Positions 43,767-52,088 of a DNA stretch of 64,000 nt are shown here, piece by piece. Source of the DNA: Castellaniella sp. (GTDB lineage: Bacteria; Pseudomonadota; Gammaproteobacteria; Burkholderiales; Burkholderiaceae_B). The notes beneath the pieces were generated by a model. It made no database searches, had not been told where the DNA came from, and saw only the letters and a program-made list of their open reading frames with translations. Made by a program: the position numbers and the translations under genes. Position 1 is the first letter of the stretch. Each line of letters opens with the position of its first letter. The DNA is taken from the NCBI RefSeq assembly GCF_034675845.1, contig NZ_JAUCCU010000001.1:1302001-1366000 (forward strand). Direction: 5' to 3'.

Positions 43767-43924
43767 GCGAATTTAGGGCAATCTCCCAGAAAATCGTGCC
43801 AAAAAGGCTATTTTTGAGAGATTTGATAGACCGGAAGGATTGTATTTTACATTGAAATCAATGCGTTATTGATATTTCATGGCCAACTAATTTATTCAAG
43901 CTCAAAGCATAATGGAAGAAAATA

Positions 43925-44149
43925 GTAAGCGGTGCATGTTCCCCATTATTCTCCGGCAGCCAGATTCATGGCTAAATCCTGGTCATGAGTATGCCACGGC
44001 AACAGCGCCTCAATCTCGTACACCGTTTGGGCCATCGGCAGGTGCTGCAGCACAAATCGCAGCCACGCATACGGTTCGCGACCATTCGTCTTGGCCGTCT
44101 CCAGCAGAAAATATAGTACCGCGCTGGCGTGAGGGCCTGCTTGGGTATC
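43925..44149 (-). mobile_element. IS66 remnant (left end and tnpC tail)
   Basis: The sequence begins GTAAGCGGTGCATG like the intact IS66 copies and then matches the last 200 or so bases of tnpC with scattered differences, stopping at about 44149. It is a diverged, older copy than the two complete ones. The rest of 43767-44498 contains no gene. Confidence 0.85.
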
Positions 44150-44156
44150 GTCGGTT

Positions 44157-44202
44157 CCGTCTTGATTATGCCTGTGCTGTCGCTACGGCCTAATCAAGAC
44201 GG
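44157..44202. repeat. perfect 12-base inverted repeat
   Basis: CCGTCTTGATTA (44157-44168) and TAATCAAGACGG (44191-44202) are exact reverse complements around 22 bases. No T-run follows on either side, so a terminator role is weak. It directly follows the IS66 remnant. Confidence 0.7.
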
Positions 44203-44498
44203 CCAGGGGTAACCGTTTTTTTACGAGTCTCGGAGGCGCACAAGCCCTTCACTGATTGCTCAGGCAATAACTGATTGATGGCAAAACAGGTCAGACCGTG
44301 GCTGGTCAAACCTTTTGGGGTCTATGTGCTGTTGAGCACGATGGTCTGTTTAGAAACCAGCCAGCACATTGCCTCAGGGACAGAGGCGACGGCCTCACAG
44401 AAAGTGCGGATATATGGCTGCAATCTGCTACCGTTACGACATCTTGAAATTATCGCTTGGCAAAACAGGGGCGACCATATATGACCCCTATTTTCTTC

Positions 44499-44822
44499 TT
44501 AAATCAGCGCTTCGAGGCCTTTACGTTCAAGCAGGTTAAGCAACTTCTGTGATGGGCCACTTGGGCGTTTGTCACCCTGTTCCCACTGACGTACCGCTGA
44601 CGGACTGGTATTAAGCAATGATGCTAATACGGTCTGGCTTAATTGATAATGCTCACGTAGGGAGCGTATTTTTTCCCGGTCGTAGATCGGAATAGGCTCA
44701 AGACAGAGCGCATCAAATTCACGCATTTTGCGTTGATCAATAAAGCCTAAGCGGTGGAAGTCTGCCGCCGTTTCATGAACGGCCTCCAAGATACGGCTTT
44801 TTGCTTTAGTTTTAACAGTCAT
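44499..44822 (-). CDS. higA: HigA-type antitoxin (second TA pair)
   Basis: This 107-residue protein has a C-terminal XRE HTH (IRSLREHYQLSQTVLASLLN, TSPSAVRQWEQGDKRPSGPS) of the HigA2/YgiT-like type. Its ATG overlaps the end of the toxin gene by 11 bp. It is expected to repress the operon at the palindrome 45196-45218. Confidence 0.88.
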   Translation of the reverse strand: MTVKTKAKSRILEAVHETAADFHRLGFIDQRKMREFDALCLEPIPIYDREKIRSLREHYQLSQTVLASLLNTSPSAVRQWEQGDKRPSGPSQKLLNLLERKGLEALI

Positions 44823-45189
44823 AGGATACCTCTTGTAGAGCGCCGTCCTTAATTGCGGCTGCCAACTGTTCGCTCGTGTGCGATAGCAGGCTCTGAGCAA
44901 GAACCTGAATAGTTACCTTCTCTTGCTCACTGATGTTGGCTCGTTCATTCTTCTCGAAACCAAAAACGAAAAACCATTGGTTCCCCTTATTGGTCGCCAC
45001 AAGGGTACGGGCACCGCCACTCTTGCCACGACCTGCTAAACCGACGCGTTTTTTCACAACGCCGCCGCCTAGATCAGCATCTATCAACCCCTGCACCATT
45101 TCTTGTACGGCTTTATAGAGAGCATCATCGGTAAGATCCGTCTTACGCATCCAGCGAAAAAAGTGACGAGTTTTATAGACGCGAAGCAT
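44812..45189 (-). CDS. higB: RelE/HigB2-type toxin
   Basis: This 125-residue toxin starts MLRVYKTRHFFRWMRKTDLT and has GGGVVKKRVGLAGRGKSGGA and RTLVATNKGNQWFFVFGFEK, the conserved core of HigB2/RelE-like proteins (PF06296 type) that cleave mRNA on the ribosome. The ATG at 45189 is preferred to a TTG two codons upstream because the operator begins seven bases away. Confidence 0.9.
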   Translation of the reverse strand: MLRVYKTRHFFRWMRKTDLTDDALYKAVQEMVQGLIDADLGGGVVKKRVGLAGRGKSGGARTLVATNKGNQWFFVFGFEKNERANISEQEKVTIQVLAQSLLSHTSEQLAAAIKDGALQEVSYDC

Positions 45190-45195
45190 GATCAA

Positions 45196-45218
45196 ACTAT
45201 ACCACTAAGTGTTATAGT
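45196..45218 (-). promoter_or_regulatory. operator palindrome of the second TA pair
   Basis: ACTATACCACT and AGTGTTATAGT are inverted arms matching at 10 of 11 positions around one A. The site is directly upstream of the toxin ATG and fits HigA autorepression. The remaining 288 bases to 45506 hold no gene I can support. Confidence 0.6.
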
Positions 45219-45539
45219 AAACAAGATTTTCTCCTCATGCCATTATTTCAACGTAGGGTCGCATTATATTCGCTACTCGATATCCCTAGCGGCACTTTCC
45301 TTGTCGTCGCGTCGGGTTTGTATGTCATGCTCCAGCGCGTCGACAACTATCGAACTATCGTGGTCTAGTTGAATGGTCGCCCCTACCCAACACGGCATCA
45401 AAGTGCCAAAGTAGGCTTGCGCCAGTGCCCACTACTGGGGTAGGAAACTTACTGAGTTAGGTCATGAGTTGATGCTCCTGCTGGTGGAGCACTTTAAGCT
45501 GCTATGTGAATCGAACCGGGTTTCACGGAGGCTGTTTGG

Positions 45540-46307
45540 TTAAAGTAAAACGGGTTCTGCAGCCTGCTTTGTGAGCTGTTGATAGTAACGTTCTTCAGCC
45601 TCTGCCGGCGGGATATCACCGATCGATTTCAGCAGGCGTTGGTGGTTAAACCAGGACACCCATTCCAGAGTAGCCAGTTCGACGGCAGCCTTGGTCTTCC
45701 AGGGGCCTCTGCGATGGATCACCTCAGTCTTGTATAAGCCATTAATAGTCTCGGCTAGTGCGTTGTCATATGCGCTGCCGGTGTTGCCCACGGAAGGATT
45801 AATACCCGCCTCGCTCAGGCGCTCGGTGTACCGAATGGACACGTATTGCGATCCACGGTCGCTATGATGAATCAATCCATCCGATTCCTTTGGTCGTCGG
45901 TCATACAAGGCCTGCTCCAGGGCATCCAGAACGAAATCCGTTGTCATGCTGCTGCTTGCCCTCCAGCCAACGATCCGTTTAGCAAAGGTGTCAATCACGA
46001 AGGCCACATATAGCCAACCCTGCCAAGTGGAAACATAGGTGAAATCTGCTACCCACAGTTTGTTTGGACGGTTTGTATCGAAGCGCCGATTGACTAGATC
46101 CCGTGTGCATACATCCGACTTGCTTGGCACTGTGGTTCGTACCCGTTTGCCACGGCGCACACCCTCGATACCGTGTCTACGCATCAAACGCTCGACCGTG
46201 CAGCGAGCAATCGTGAGGCTTTCGCGATTCATCTGGCGCCATACCTTGCGAGCGCCATAGACTCGAAAGTTCTGATTCCAAACCCGGTAGACATCGACCA
46301 TCCGCAC
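45540..46307 (-). CDS. IS3-family OrfB (integrase-like transposase)
   Basis: The recognisable start is internal. The frame is open further upstream (INAYIDEYRDLYGVEPICKV) to about 46470, because in IS3 elements OrfB is made as an OrfAB fusion by frameshifting. The DDE core is visible: VADFTYVSTWQGWLYVAFVI, HHSDRGSQYVSIRYTE and NALAETINGLYKTEVIHR. The C-terminal tail is FNHQRLLKSIGDIPPAEAEE. Without its orfA start it is unlikely to be expressed as a transposase. Confidence 0.9.
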   Translation of the reverse strand: MRMVDVYRVWNQNFRVYGARKVWRQMNRESLTIARCTVERLMRRHGIEGVRRGKRVRTTVPSKSDVCTRDLVNRRFDTNRPNKLWVADFTYVSTWQGWLYVAFVIDTFAKRIVGWRASSSMTTDFVLDALEQALYDRRPKESDGLIHHSDRGSQYVSIRYTERLSEAGINPSVGNTGSAYDNALAETINGLYKTEVIHRRGPWKTKAAVELATLEWVSWFNHQRLLKSIGDIPPAEAEERYYQQLTKQAAEPVLL

Positions 46308-46450
46308 CTCGTCGCTCTTGGCTCGGGAGCTGCGCAGCTCCGGATTGCGGCAACGGGCTGCATGCAGTCTGTAAGCTGATGGGGAAACCTGCAGTACTTT
46401 GCAGATCGGCTCGACCCCATAGAGATCCCGGTACTCGTCAATGTAGGCAT

Positions 46451-46562
46451 TTATCTCTTCAGTTGGCGGTCGAGCTCCGCCTGGGCGAAAAAAGCGCTCG
46501 CCGTCTTCAGGATCTCGTTGGCACGGCGCAATTCCTTGACCTCGCGCTCCAGAGCCTTGATG
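46451..46562 (-). pseudogene. IS3 orfA, C-terminal 36 codons
   Basis: The frame reads IKALEREVKELRRANEILKT and ASAFFAQAELDRQLKR before TAA, the leucine-zipper end of an IS3 OrfA. It is cut at the IS66 border. Confidence 0.85.
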
Positions 46563-46583
46563 GTAAGCGGTGCATCTCCCCCA

Positions 46584-48296
46584 TTATTCCCAGGCGGCGA
46601 GATTCATGGCTAAATCTTGGTCATGAGTATTCCACGGCAACAGCGCCTCGATTTCGTCCACTGTTTGGGCCATCGGCAGGTGTTCCAGCACAAAGCGCAG
46701 CCACGCATAGGGCTCGCGCCCGTTGGCCTTGGCCGTTTCCAGCAGCGAATACAGTACCGCGCTGGCGTGTGCACCCGCCGGGGTATCCGCAAAAAGCCAC
46801 GCTTTTCTGCCAATCACAAACGGCCTGATGGCGTTTTCTGCGGGGTTGTTATCGATGGGCAAATCGCCGCACTCGGTATAGCGGATCAGGCGCGGCCAGA
46901 CCTTGTGCAGATATCCCAACGCTTCGCCCAGCTTGCTCCTGGGCGTGACCCCCGGCAGGGTTTCATCCAACCATGCACGCAGCTTTTGCAGGATCGGCAG
47001 GCTGTGGGTCTGGCGCGCCTCGAAGCGCTGCGCATCGCTCGCTGTTTTCAGCTTGGCCTCGATACGATACAGCCGGGCGAACAGATCCAGCGCGTGGTCT
47101 GCGCGGGCACTCTTGCCTTTGGGGCTGACCCGTTTGGCTTCGACGAACTTGCGCCGAGCATGGGCTGCGCACGCCAGGTGCTCCACACCGGGCAGGCGCG
47201 CCACCGGCGCGTAGCCTTCGTACCCGTCGGTCATCAGGTAACCCTGCCAGCCTTCGAGCAGGCGTACCGGTATCTGCCCCGAACGGCTCGCCTCGTAATC
47301 AAACAACACCACCGTGCGCCCCGGCGGCCCGCCGCGCTGCACCCACATATAACTTTTAGAGGTCGGACTTCGCCCTGGTTCTTTCAACACTTGAACCGTG
47401 GTTTCATCCATGTGGATGACGGGCGCATCCAGCAAGGTGTCGCGGGCCAGATTGTGCAGCGGCTGCAAGGCCTGGGCGAGCCTGATCATGGCCCGCGTCA
47501 TGCTCTGGCGTGGGACGTCCACCTGGTGGCGGGCCATCACCTTCTCGAAGCGCGCCAGAGGCAGGCCGTCGACATACTTCACCACCGCCATCATCGCCAG
47601 GAACCCGGCGCTGAAGTTGCTGCGCGGCAGGACCTGCGCCGGTGCCGGCTGCTGTACCGGTGCCTGATCGCCCTTGGGGCAGGCGTAGCGCGGGCGCACC
47701 GTGCGGATCACGCGGATTTGCATCGGCACGATGTCCAGCTGTTCACTCACGTCTTCGCCGATACGCACCATGGGGGTGCCGCAGGCGCATTGGCGTTCTG
47801 CTTCGGGGACATCGACCAGGAACTCGACGCGGGGCAGCTCGGGCGGCAAAGCGCGGCGATGACCGCGCTTGGGGCGAGGCGTGTTGTGCGCGGGCGCGCC
47901 CTCGTGTGCGTCTTCGAGATCAGCGGCCTGCTCGGCCAAGGCTTCCACTTCGTTAAACAGCTCGCCCTGGTGCGACTCGCTACTGGGGCCGAACACCTGA
48001 TGCCGGGCCAAGCGCCATTGCTCAAGGATGCGTTGCACCGCCTCGGCGACCCCTGTGGCGACGCCGGCGGCAATCCCTTCTTGCAGTTTCCTCTCGAACT
48101 CGGATTGCATCGCCGAACGCAAGGCGTGAAGGTGGGTTTCGTTCTGCGCCTGCAGCGTGGCCCGTAACTCGGCCAGCGTCTTTTCGCGCTCGGCTTTCAA
48201 TGCCGCCTGGAAGGCTTCAACCGAGGTCGGCACAGCGCCGATTTCGGGGCTGTGCTCAGGGGGGAAGGATGGGGTGGCTGCAGGGCGATCAGACAT
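46584..48296 (-). CDS. IS66 TnpC transposase (copy 2)
   Basis: This 570-residue protein appears identical to the copy 1 TnpC over the whole length, with the same zinc-finger-like and DDE segments (HMDETTVQVLKEP, ENAIRPFVIGRKAWLF). The near-identity of two 2.47-kb copies indicates recent duplication or gene conversion. Confidence 0.95.
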   Translation of the reverse strand: MSDRPAATPSFPPEHSPEIGAVPTSVEAFQAALKAEREKTLAELRATLQAQNETHLHALRSAMQSEFERKLQEGIAAGVATGVAEAVQRILEQWRLARHQVFGPSSESHQGELFNEVEALAEQAADLEDAHEGAPAHNTPRPKRGHRRALPPELPRVEFLVDVPEAERQCACGTPMVRIGEDVSEQLDIVPMQIRVIRTVRPRYACPKGDQAPVQQPAPAQVLPRSNFSAGFLAMMAVVKYVDGLPLARFEKVMARHQVDVPRQSMTRAMIRLAQALQPLHNLARDTLLDAPVIHMDETTVQVLKEPGRSPTSKSYMWVQRGGPPGRTVVLFDYEASRSGQIPVRLLEGWQGYLMTDGYEGYAPVARLPGVEHLACAAHARRKFVEAKRVSPKGKSARADHALDLFARLYRIEAKLKTASDAQRFEARQTHSLPILQKLRAWLDETLPGVTPRSKLGEALGYLHKVWPRLIRYTECGDLPIDNNPAENAIRPFVIGRKAWLFADTPAGAHASAVLYSLLETAKANGREPYAWLRFVLEHLPMAQTVDEIEALLPWNTHDQDLAMNLAAWE

Positions 48297-48316
48297 GCAT
48301 AATTATACCAGAATTA

Positions 48317-48577
48317 TCACATAACTGACTGATATTTCAGTGTTTTATGAGGATAATTCGCCCATAAATCAAACCCTTCCAACAGCCACTCCAACTCTTT
48401 GGGGGTGAGTGTCACGGTCGCTTGCGCGCCTGGCGCGGGCCAGGCAAAGCGCTCTTTCTCCAGCCGCTTCTGCCAAAGGCAAAAGCCGTTGCGATGCCAA
48501 TACAGAATCTTGATGCGGTTGCGCTGGCGATGCACGCAGCACAAGTAGACCTGCCCAATCGCCACTCCCGGGTGCAT
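48317..48577 (-). CDS. IS66 TnpB with apparent internal deletion (copy 2)
   Basis: This 86-residue TnpB carries the same YLC-CVHRQRNRIK joint and missing segment of about 35 residues as copy 1. One residue differs (LWANYPHK instead of LWANHPHK). The shared joint shows that the deletion preceded duplication. Confidence 0.85.
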   Translation of the reverse strand: MHPGVAIGQVYLCCVHRQRNRIKILYWHRNGFCLWQKRLEKERFAWPAPGAQATVTLTPKELEWLLEGFDLWANYPHKTLKYQSVM

Positions 48578-48945
48578 CAATGCACCTGCTCAGTCAGCGC
48601 CTGACGCACCTGCGCCAGCCACTGCGGGCTGGGCAAGCCGGGCAGCTCCAGACGCAGGCCAGCGCCCAGCACCAGTACATGGCGATCCGCCGCGACAGGG
48701 TGATCGACAGCGGCGAGCGGACCCACGCTGACCGGCACAAACTGGCGCGCAACCGGCGCAGCCACCGCCTTGACGGGCACCTGAGCCTTCCGCTCCAGGG
48801 CTTTGAGGCGCCGGCGCCAATAATACAGGCTTGAGACCGGCAACCCCTCACGCTGCGCGTAGGCCGTGGCGCCAATGCCCTCGCGCGCTATCGCGTCAAG
48901 GTGCATTTCCCACCAGGCCTGCCCTGGTCCTCGACTCGTCGACAT
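48577..48945 (-). CDS. IS66 TnpA (copy 2)
   Basis: This 122-residue protein is identical to copy 1 by eye: an N-terminal HTH and the C-terminal LELPGLPSPQWLAQVRQALT segment. Its stop overlaps the tnpB start. Confidence 0.9.
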   Translation of the reverse strand: MSTSRGPGQAWWEMHLDAIAREGIGATAYAQREGLPVSSLYYWRRRLKALERKAQVPVKAVAAPVARQFVPVSVGPLAAVDHPVAADRHVLVLGAGLRLELPGLPSPQWLAQVRQALTEQVH

Positions 48946-49036
48946 CCTCGGTTCTCCTGTTTGCTTGCAGAACCGATACGATGCCCCACAGAGCGGGCGC
49001 GAACAATCATGGGAAAAATGGAGCGTTTACAAAAGA

Positions 49037-49052
49037 AATGGTGTCTGACCCC
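49037..49052. repeat. single inverted REP core at IS66 edge
   Basis: AATGGTGTCTGACCCC lies seven bases beyond the right end of IS66 copy 2. The forward partner core is missing, possibly lost in the rearrangement that removed the IS66 target duplication. Confidence 0.85.
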
Positions 49053-49123
49053 ATTTTTTTCTGGCTCCATCATAAGCATCCGGTCAGGGCCGTCTTGACG
49101 ATTTTATCTGATGGCATCAACGA

Positions 49124-49165
49124 CTAAGCCGAACCCGTCTGTCTTAACAGATGGGTCCGGCTTAG
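49124..49165. repeat. strong hairpin (18-base arms)
   Basis: The arms CTAAGCCGAACCCGTCTG and CAGATGGGTCCGGCTTAG match at 16 of 18 positions around TCTTAA. The site is in a gene-free stretch beyond the S-layer gene. There is no clear T-run. Confidence 0.7.
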
Positions 49166-49280
49166 GGTGTTTCTTATAGCCTAAGCGATCAAATGATCTG
49201 TGCTCCATTTGTCTTGCCATCTGGGAAAACCCCTGCAGCTTGACTTCAGAACATTAAACTTTGATCTGCTGAGTTAGAAG

Positions 49281-49302
49281 CAGGCCGAGTCTTCCCGGCC
49301 TG
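49281..49302 (-). terminator. hairpin downstream of the S-layer gene
   Basis: CAGGCCG and CGGCCTG pair around eight bases, 18 bp beyond the S-layer stop codon on the minus strand. The T-run is poor, so termination efficiency is uncertain. Confidence 0.5.
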
Positions 49303-49319
49303 TCAAACCAAGGTTTAGA

Positions 49320-51059
49320 TTAGGCAAGCAGGATATGACCAGCCAAGTTAGCTGCGACATCACCGGCCAACTCGATCACCATGTCACCAGCATTAAAGCC
49401 GTCGGTTGTAGCCTCATCAACATAGACATAGGTGTTGCCCTCGAAAAGAAAGTGAGTGACAACATTATTCCCTGCGGCGTTAGCGTTTGTCAAAGCACCA
49501 ACCGCTGTCAGTGCCCCAACAAGATCCATACCAGTGAAATCTATGCTATTGACCTGCGCCTGTAGCGTCGTATTGGCCACCTTGGCACCAGTAAAGCTGG
49601 TCAAATCAAGATTATCAGCCCCAACACCAAAATCGGTGACCTTGACCGTGGACACGAAATCAGCAATTGTGGCACCAACATTAGTACCAGCAACTACAAA
49701 CGTATCGGCGCCATCGCCGCCCGTCAGGGAAAACGCCTTGGTTGTGGCAGTGATGGCCGACACGGAGATAGCGTCAGCACCGGCACCAGCATCAACTTCT
49801 AGCGCTTTCCCAGCAGCAGCTGCGGTGATGGTGATCTGGTCGTTACCAGAGCCAGTAGACAGAGCCGTCAGAGCAGTGAAACTTGCTTGAGCTGCTGTGA
49901 TGGCCAAGTTGCCGCTGGAGTCAGCGCCATCAATGACCTTCAGTTTCCCAGCATCTGCAATAACAACATTAGTATTTGACGTCAGATCTACGTCCAAAGT
50001 GGTCAGTTTGGCGAGGCTGTTAAGATCCACATTCAGCGTGGAATTAGCCGTACCTGCCACGACGTTCAAGTTGCCATCAATATGCAGAGTGCCCAGCTTG
50101 GCGTTAGCAGGAGCAGCAGCATTCAGCACAACATTAGATGTGGAGCCCACACCATTCAGGTTGACTGTGCCTTCTGTTGCGGTAGCACCGAAATTAACGG
50201 TTGCAGCAGCTGCAATAACTTGAGCATTCGCGCTGCTGAAGCCGACCTCGACGCCACTGGCTGCAGTAACCGCACCAAAATTCGCAGCCCCATTACTGAT
50301 TTGGTTCAGGTTCTGAACACCAGCATAGGAAGCAGCAGACAGGATTGTGCCAGCGGCAGCCGCTGCAGATACATCCAGATTGACTGTGTCAATGTTGGCA
50401 ATCTTCACGCCAGCAGGGATGCCCGTAGCGCCAGCGCCAATTGCCAGGTTCAGAACATCATTGCCAGAAACGCCGTCAATCTGGTCACCCATATTCAGGG
50501 TGCTAGTGGTGACAGTACCATCGCCCAGCACAGCATAGAACGTATCGTTGCCGATCGTGCCATTTACGACTTCACCCACAGCATTAGTGAGCGTGAAAGT
50601 CTGGCCTGCATCTGGGTTGCTGTCGAACGGAGCACCAGGACGACCTTCTTCGTAGCCAAAAGCGTAGAACTGGTTAGCCAGTTGATCTTGCTGGGCGTCG
50701 GTCAGTGAAGTGGCTTTGGAGTCGATGCCAAAGGCAGTCTGCAGATCTGGGTTAGCCAGAGCATAGGCCAGCAGATTAGCGGGGGTCAGTTGGGCACTAG
50801 CGGAAGGAGCACGGCCTTCATTGATGCCAAACGTGGTGAAGTGCGAGAACAGATCGGCAACGGTCAGGCCGGCATCGATCAGGTCTGGGTTATCGGCCAG
50901 ATAGAACTGGCTGTCAAACCACGGAGCAGGCTTACGGCCTTCGTTGGCGCCGAAAGCGATGTAGTGGTCCCAAGCGCCTTGGCTGGACAGACCGACCACA
51001 GCGGCTACGTCAGGGTTGTTGTTCAAATAGTATTGTGCGTTGAAGTACGGATTAACCAT
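49320..51059 (-). CDS. S-layer-like surface protein (579 aa)
   Basis: The protein starts MVNPYFNAQYYLNNNPDVAA and has three NPDV-type repeats, each ending in a G-x-x-EGR turn (GANEGRKPAPWF, GINEGRAPS, GYEEGRPGAPF). The rest is Ala/Thr/Val/Asn-rich beta repeat with few charged residues and no cysteine. An RTX-like GGDGADTFVVAG segment lies near residue 440, and the end is ANLAGHILLA. The make-up (very high Ala, Thr and Asn) is that of S-layer subunits exported by type I secretion, as in Caulobacter RsaA. A strong promoter and a leader of about 100 bases precede it. AGGA lies before the ATG. Confidence 0.85.
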   Translation of the reverse strand: MVNPYFNAQYYLNNNPDVAAVVGLSSQGAWDHYIAFGANEGRKPAPWFDSQFYLADNPDLIDAGLTVADLFSHFTTFGINEGRAPSASAQLTPANLLAYALANPDLQTAFGIDSKATSLTDAQQDQLANQFYAFGYEEGRPGAPFDSNPDAGQTFTLTNAVGEVVNGTIGNDTFYAVLGDGTVTTSTLNMGDQIDGVSGNDVLNLAIGAGATGIPAGVKIANIDTVNLDVSAAAAAGTILSAASYAGVQNLNQISNGAANFGAVTAASGVEVGFSSANAQVIAAAATVNFGATATEGTVNLNGVGSTSNVVLNAAAPANAKLGTLHIDGNLNVVAGTANSTLNVDLNSLAKLTTLDVDLTSNTNVVIADAGKLKVIDGADSSGNLAITAAQASFTALTALSTGSGNDQITITAAAAGKALEVDAGAGADAISVSAITATTKAFSLTGGDGADTFVVAGTNVGATIADFVSTVKVTDFGVGADNLDLTSFTGAKVANTTLQAQVNSIDFTGMDLVGALTAVGALTNANAAGNNVVTHFLFEGNTYVYVDEATTDGFNAGDMVIELAGDVAANLAGHILLA

Positions 51060-51163
51060 AGTGATAGTCGTCCTAGTTTGTTTCGGGTTACACCCATCGA
51101 TGGATGTTATCTAAGCAGGTACCCGACGACCGTCGTAAACCTACCCATCAATAACACCGGCGA

Positions 51164-51191
51164 AGTTTAACACTATGCCACTGGCTGTCAA
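51164..51191 (-). promoter_or_regulatory. S-layer gene promoter
   Basis: On the minus strand TTGACA (51186-51191) is followed after 16 bases by TAAACT (51164-51169). The -35 is a perfect consensus. It implies an untranslated leader of about 97 bases, a length often seen for abundant surface proteins. The bases 51192-51531 further upstream contain no gene I can support. Confidence 0.6.
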
Positions 51192-51531
51192 TACAGGGAA
51201 TTGCAGTCCTTTTGGGTATTCAACCAAGGTACTACAAGACAATACAGCCCGGAAAGCAGGCAAGTAGGGAATCGTAAAATTGCGGCGGAGATGTTGCATA
51301 AGCACAACGGCACGGATTCCTATGCTGGCTTAGGCTTACGACAAAGCAAAAGGTTCCGCTATGTTATTTAGCAGGAATTAGTGGTACAGGCGGTCAGGTG
51401 CCGTTGCCACGACAAGCAAAGCTAAAACTAGATGGTGCGGAGAACAATTGAGGGGGACAGTTCAATGGCTGGGGCGGCAGTCGCCAACCTAAGCCGACTC
51501 CGCCTCTGTACTGTGTCGACGTAATCACCGG

Positions 51532-51548
51532 GTAAGCGGTGCATCTTT
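51532..51548. mobile_element. solo IS66 terminus
   Basis: GTAAGCGGTGCATCTTT repeats the left terminal sequence of the IS66 copies (first 15 bases identical) but is followed by unrelated DNA. It marks a former IS66 junction. Confidence 0.6.
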
Positions 51549-51554
51549 CCTGTC

Positions 51555-51861
51555 GTAGAATTGGAGACATGGCGCAGCCGCTGGAACGAACTGGAATCCC
51601 TGGCCCCCAGCAACCCTTTTGCCGTGGTCGTCATGGCGCAATTGCAGGCCAACCACTATCGGGACAAACACTGCCGAAGGCAAAAAAGAAGGCAGCATCG
51701 AGGGGCAGGCTCAATTTCTGCTGCGATTGATTCAACGCCGCTTTGGCCCACAGACGGACAACATCAACCAACGCATTCGGACCGCGACGGTCGCACAGCT
51801 GGAAACCTGGTCGTTGAACATTCTGGACGCCACTGAACTGGATGACGTGTTTCGAGATTAA
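51555..51861 (+). pseudogene. frameshifted DUF4351/Rpn-type remnant
   Basis: One frame gives LETWRSRWNELESLAPSNPF and VVVMAQLQANHYRDK. A second frame continues AEGKKEGSIEGQAQFLLRLI, QRRFGPQTDNINQRIRTATV and ends LDATELDDVFRD. Both match the central and C-terminal parts of Rpn-family proteins, with sequence lost between them. The solo IS66 end directly precedes it. Confidence 0.65.
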
Positions 51862-51902
51862 TCAGGTCTGATTGGCGATATCTATACATTTTATATATTA
51901 AA

Positions 51903-51918
51903 AATGGTGTCTGACCCC
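51903..51918. repeat. single inverted REP core fused to integrase scrap
   Basis: AATGGTGTCTGACCCC stands alone and is followed three bases later by the integrase fragment, so a REP boundary coincides with a gene breakpoint. Confidence 0.85.
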
Positions 51919-51920
51919 AT

Positions 51921-52088
51921 TTAGCCCTACGCCATAGTTTTGCCAGCTTTCTGGTGAATGCCGGACGCAGCCTATACGAGGTACAGGAACTACTGGGACA
52001 TGCCGATATCCGAACAACCAGTCGATATGCCCACCTAAGCCGCGAAAGGCTGCGCGAAGCGGTGGAAACAGTGAGCTTGGTGATTTAG
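51921..52088 (+). pseudogene. C-terminal fragment of a third tyrosine integrase
   Basis: The frame reads LRHSFASFLVNAGRSLYEVQ, ELLGHADIRTTSRYAHLSRE and ends SLVI. It includes the Arg, His and nucleophilic Tyr of the last catalytic block, similar to but different from both intact integrases. Everything upstream is gone. Its TAG overlaps the stop of the convergent S-layer-like gene, so the third element must have ended there. Confidence 0.85.

Larger units (their letters stand above)
45507..46562 (-). mobile_element. IS3-family element, 5' end removed by IS66
   Basis: The right terminus begins TGAATCGAACCGGGTTTCAC (IS3-like inverted repeat). OrfB is complete and orfA keeps only its last 36 codons before the IS66 copy 2 boundary at 46563. 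The other IS3 end is not found beyond IS66, so a deletion accompanied or followed the IS66 event. Confidence 0.88.
46563..49030 (-). mobile_element. IS66-family element, copy 2
   Basis: Virtually identical to copy 1 (same 2.47-kb length, same tnpB joint; one visible protein difference, His to Tyr in TnpB). It is flanked by CCTTGATG on the left and AAAAGAAA on the right, so no 8-bp duplication. The left side interrupts IS3 orfA, and the right side abuts a REP core. Confidence 0.92.

Noticed and set aside
25196..46563. Target duplication linking the CTTGATGG near copy 1 right flank and copy 2 left flank of IS66
   Set aside because: The eight bases recur, but on the copy 1 side they lie four bases away from the element end, so a duplication cannot be claimed.
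46617..48167. 516-codon plus-strand open frame
   Set aside because: It is antisense to IS66 tnpC and repeats as a 420-codon frame at 23071-24333 over copy 1. The composition is a GC-rich shadow with no domain.
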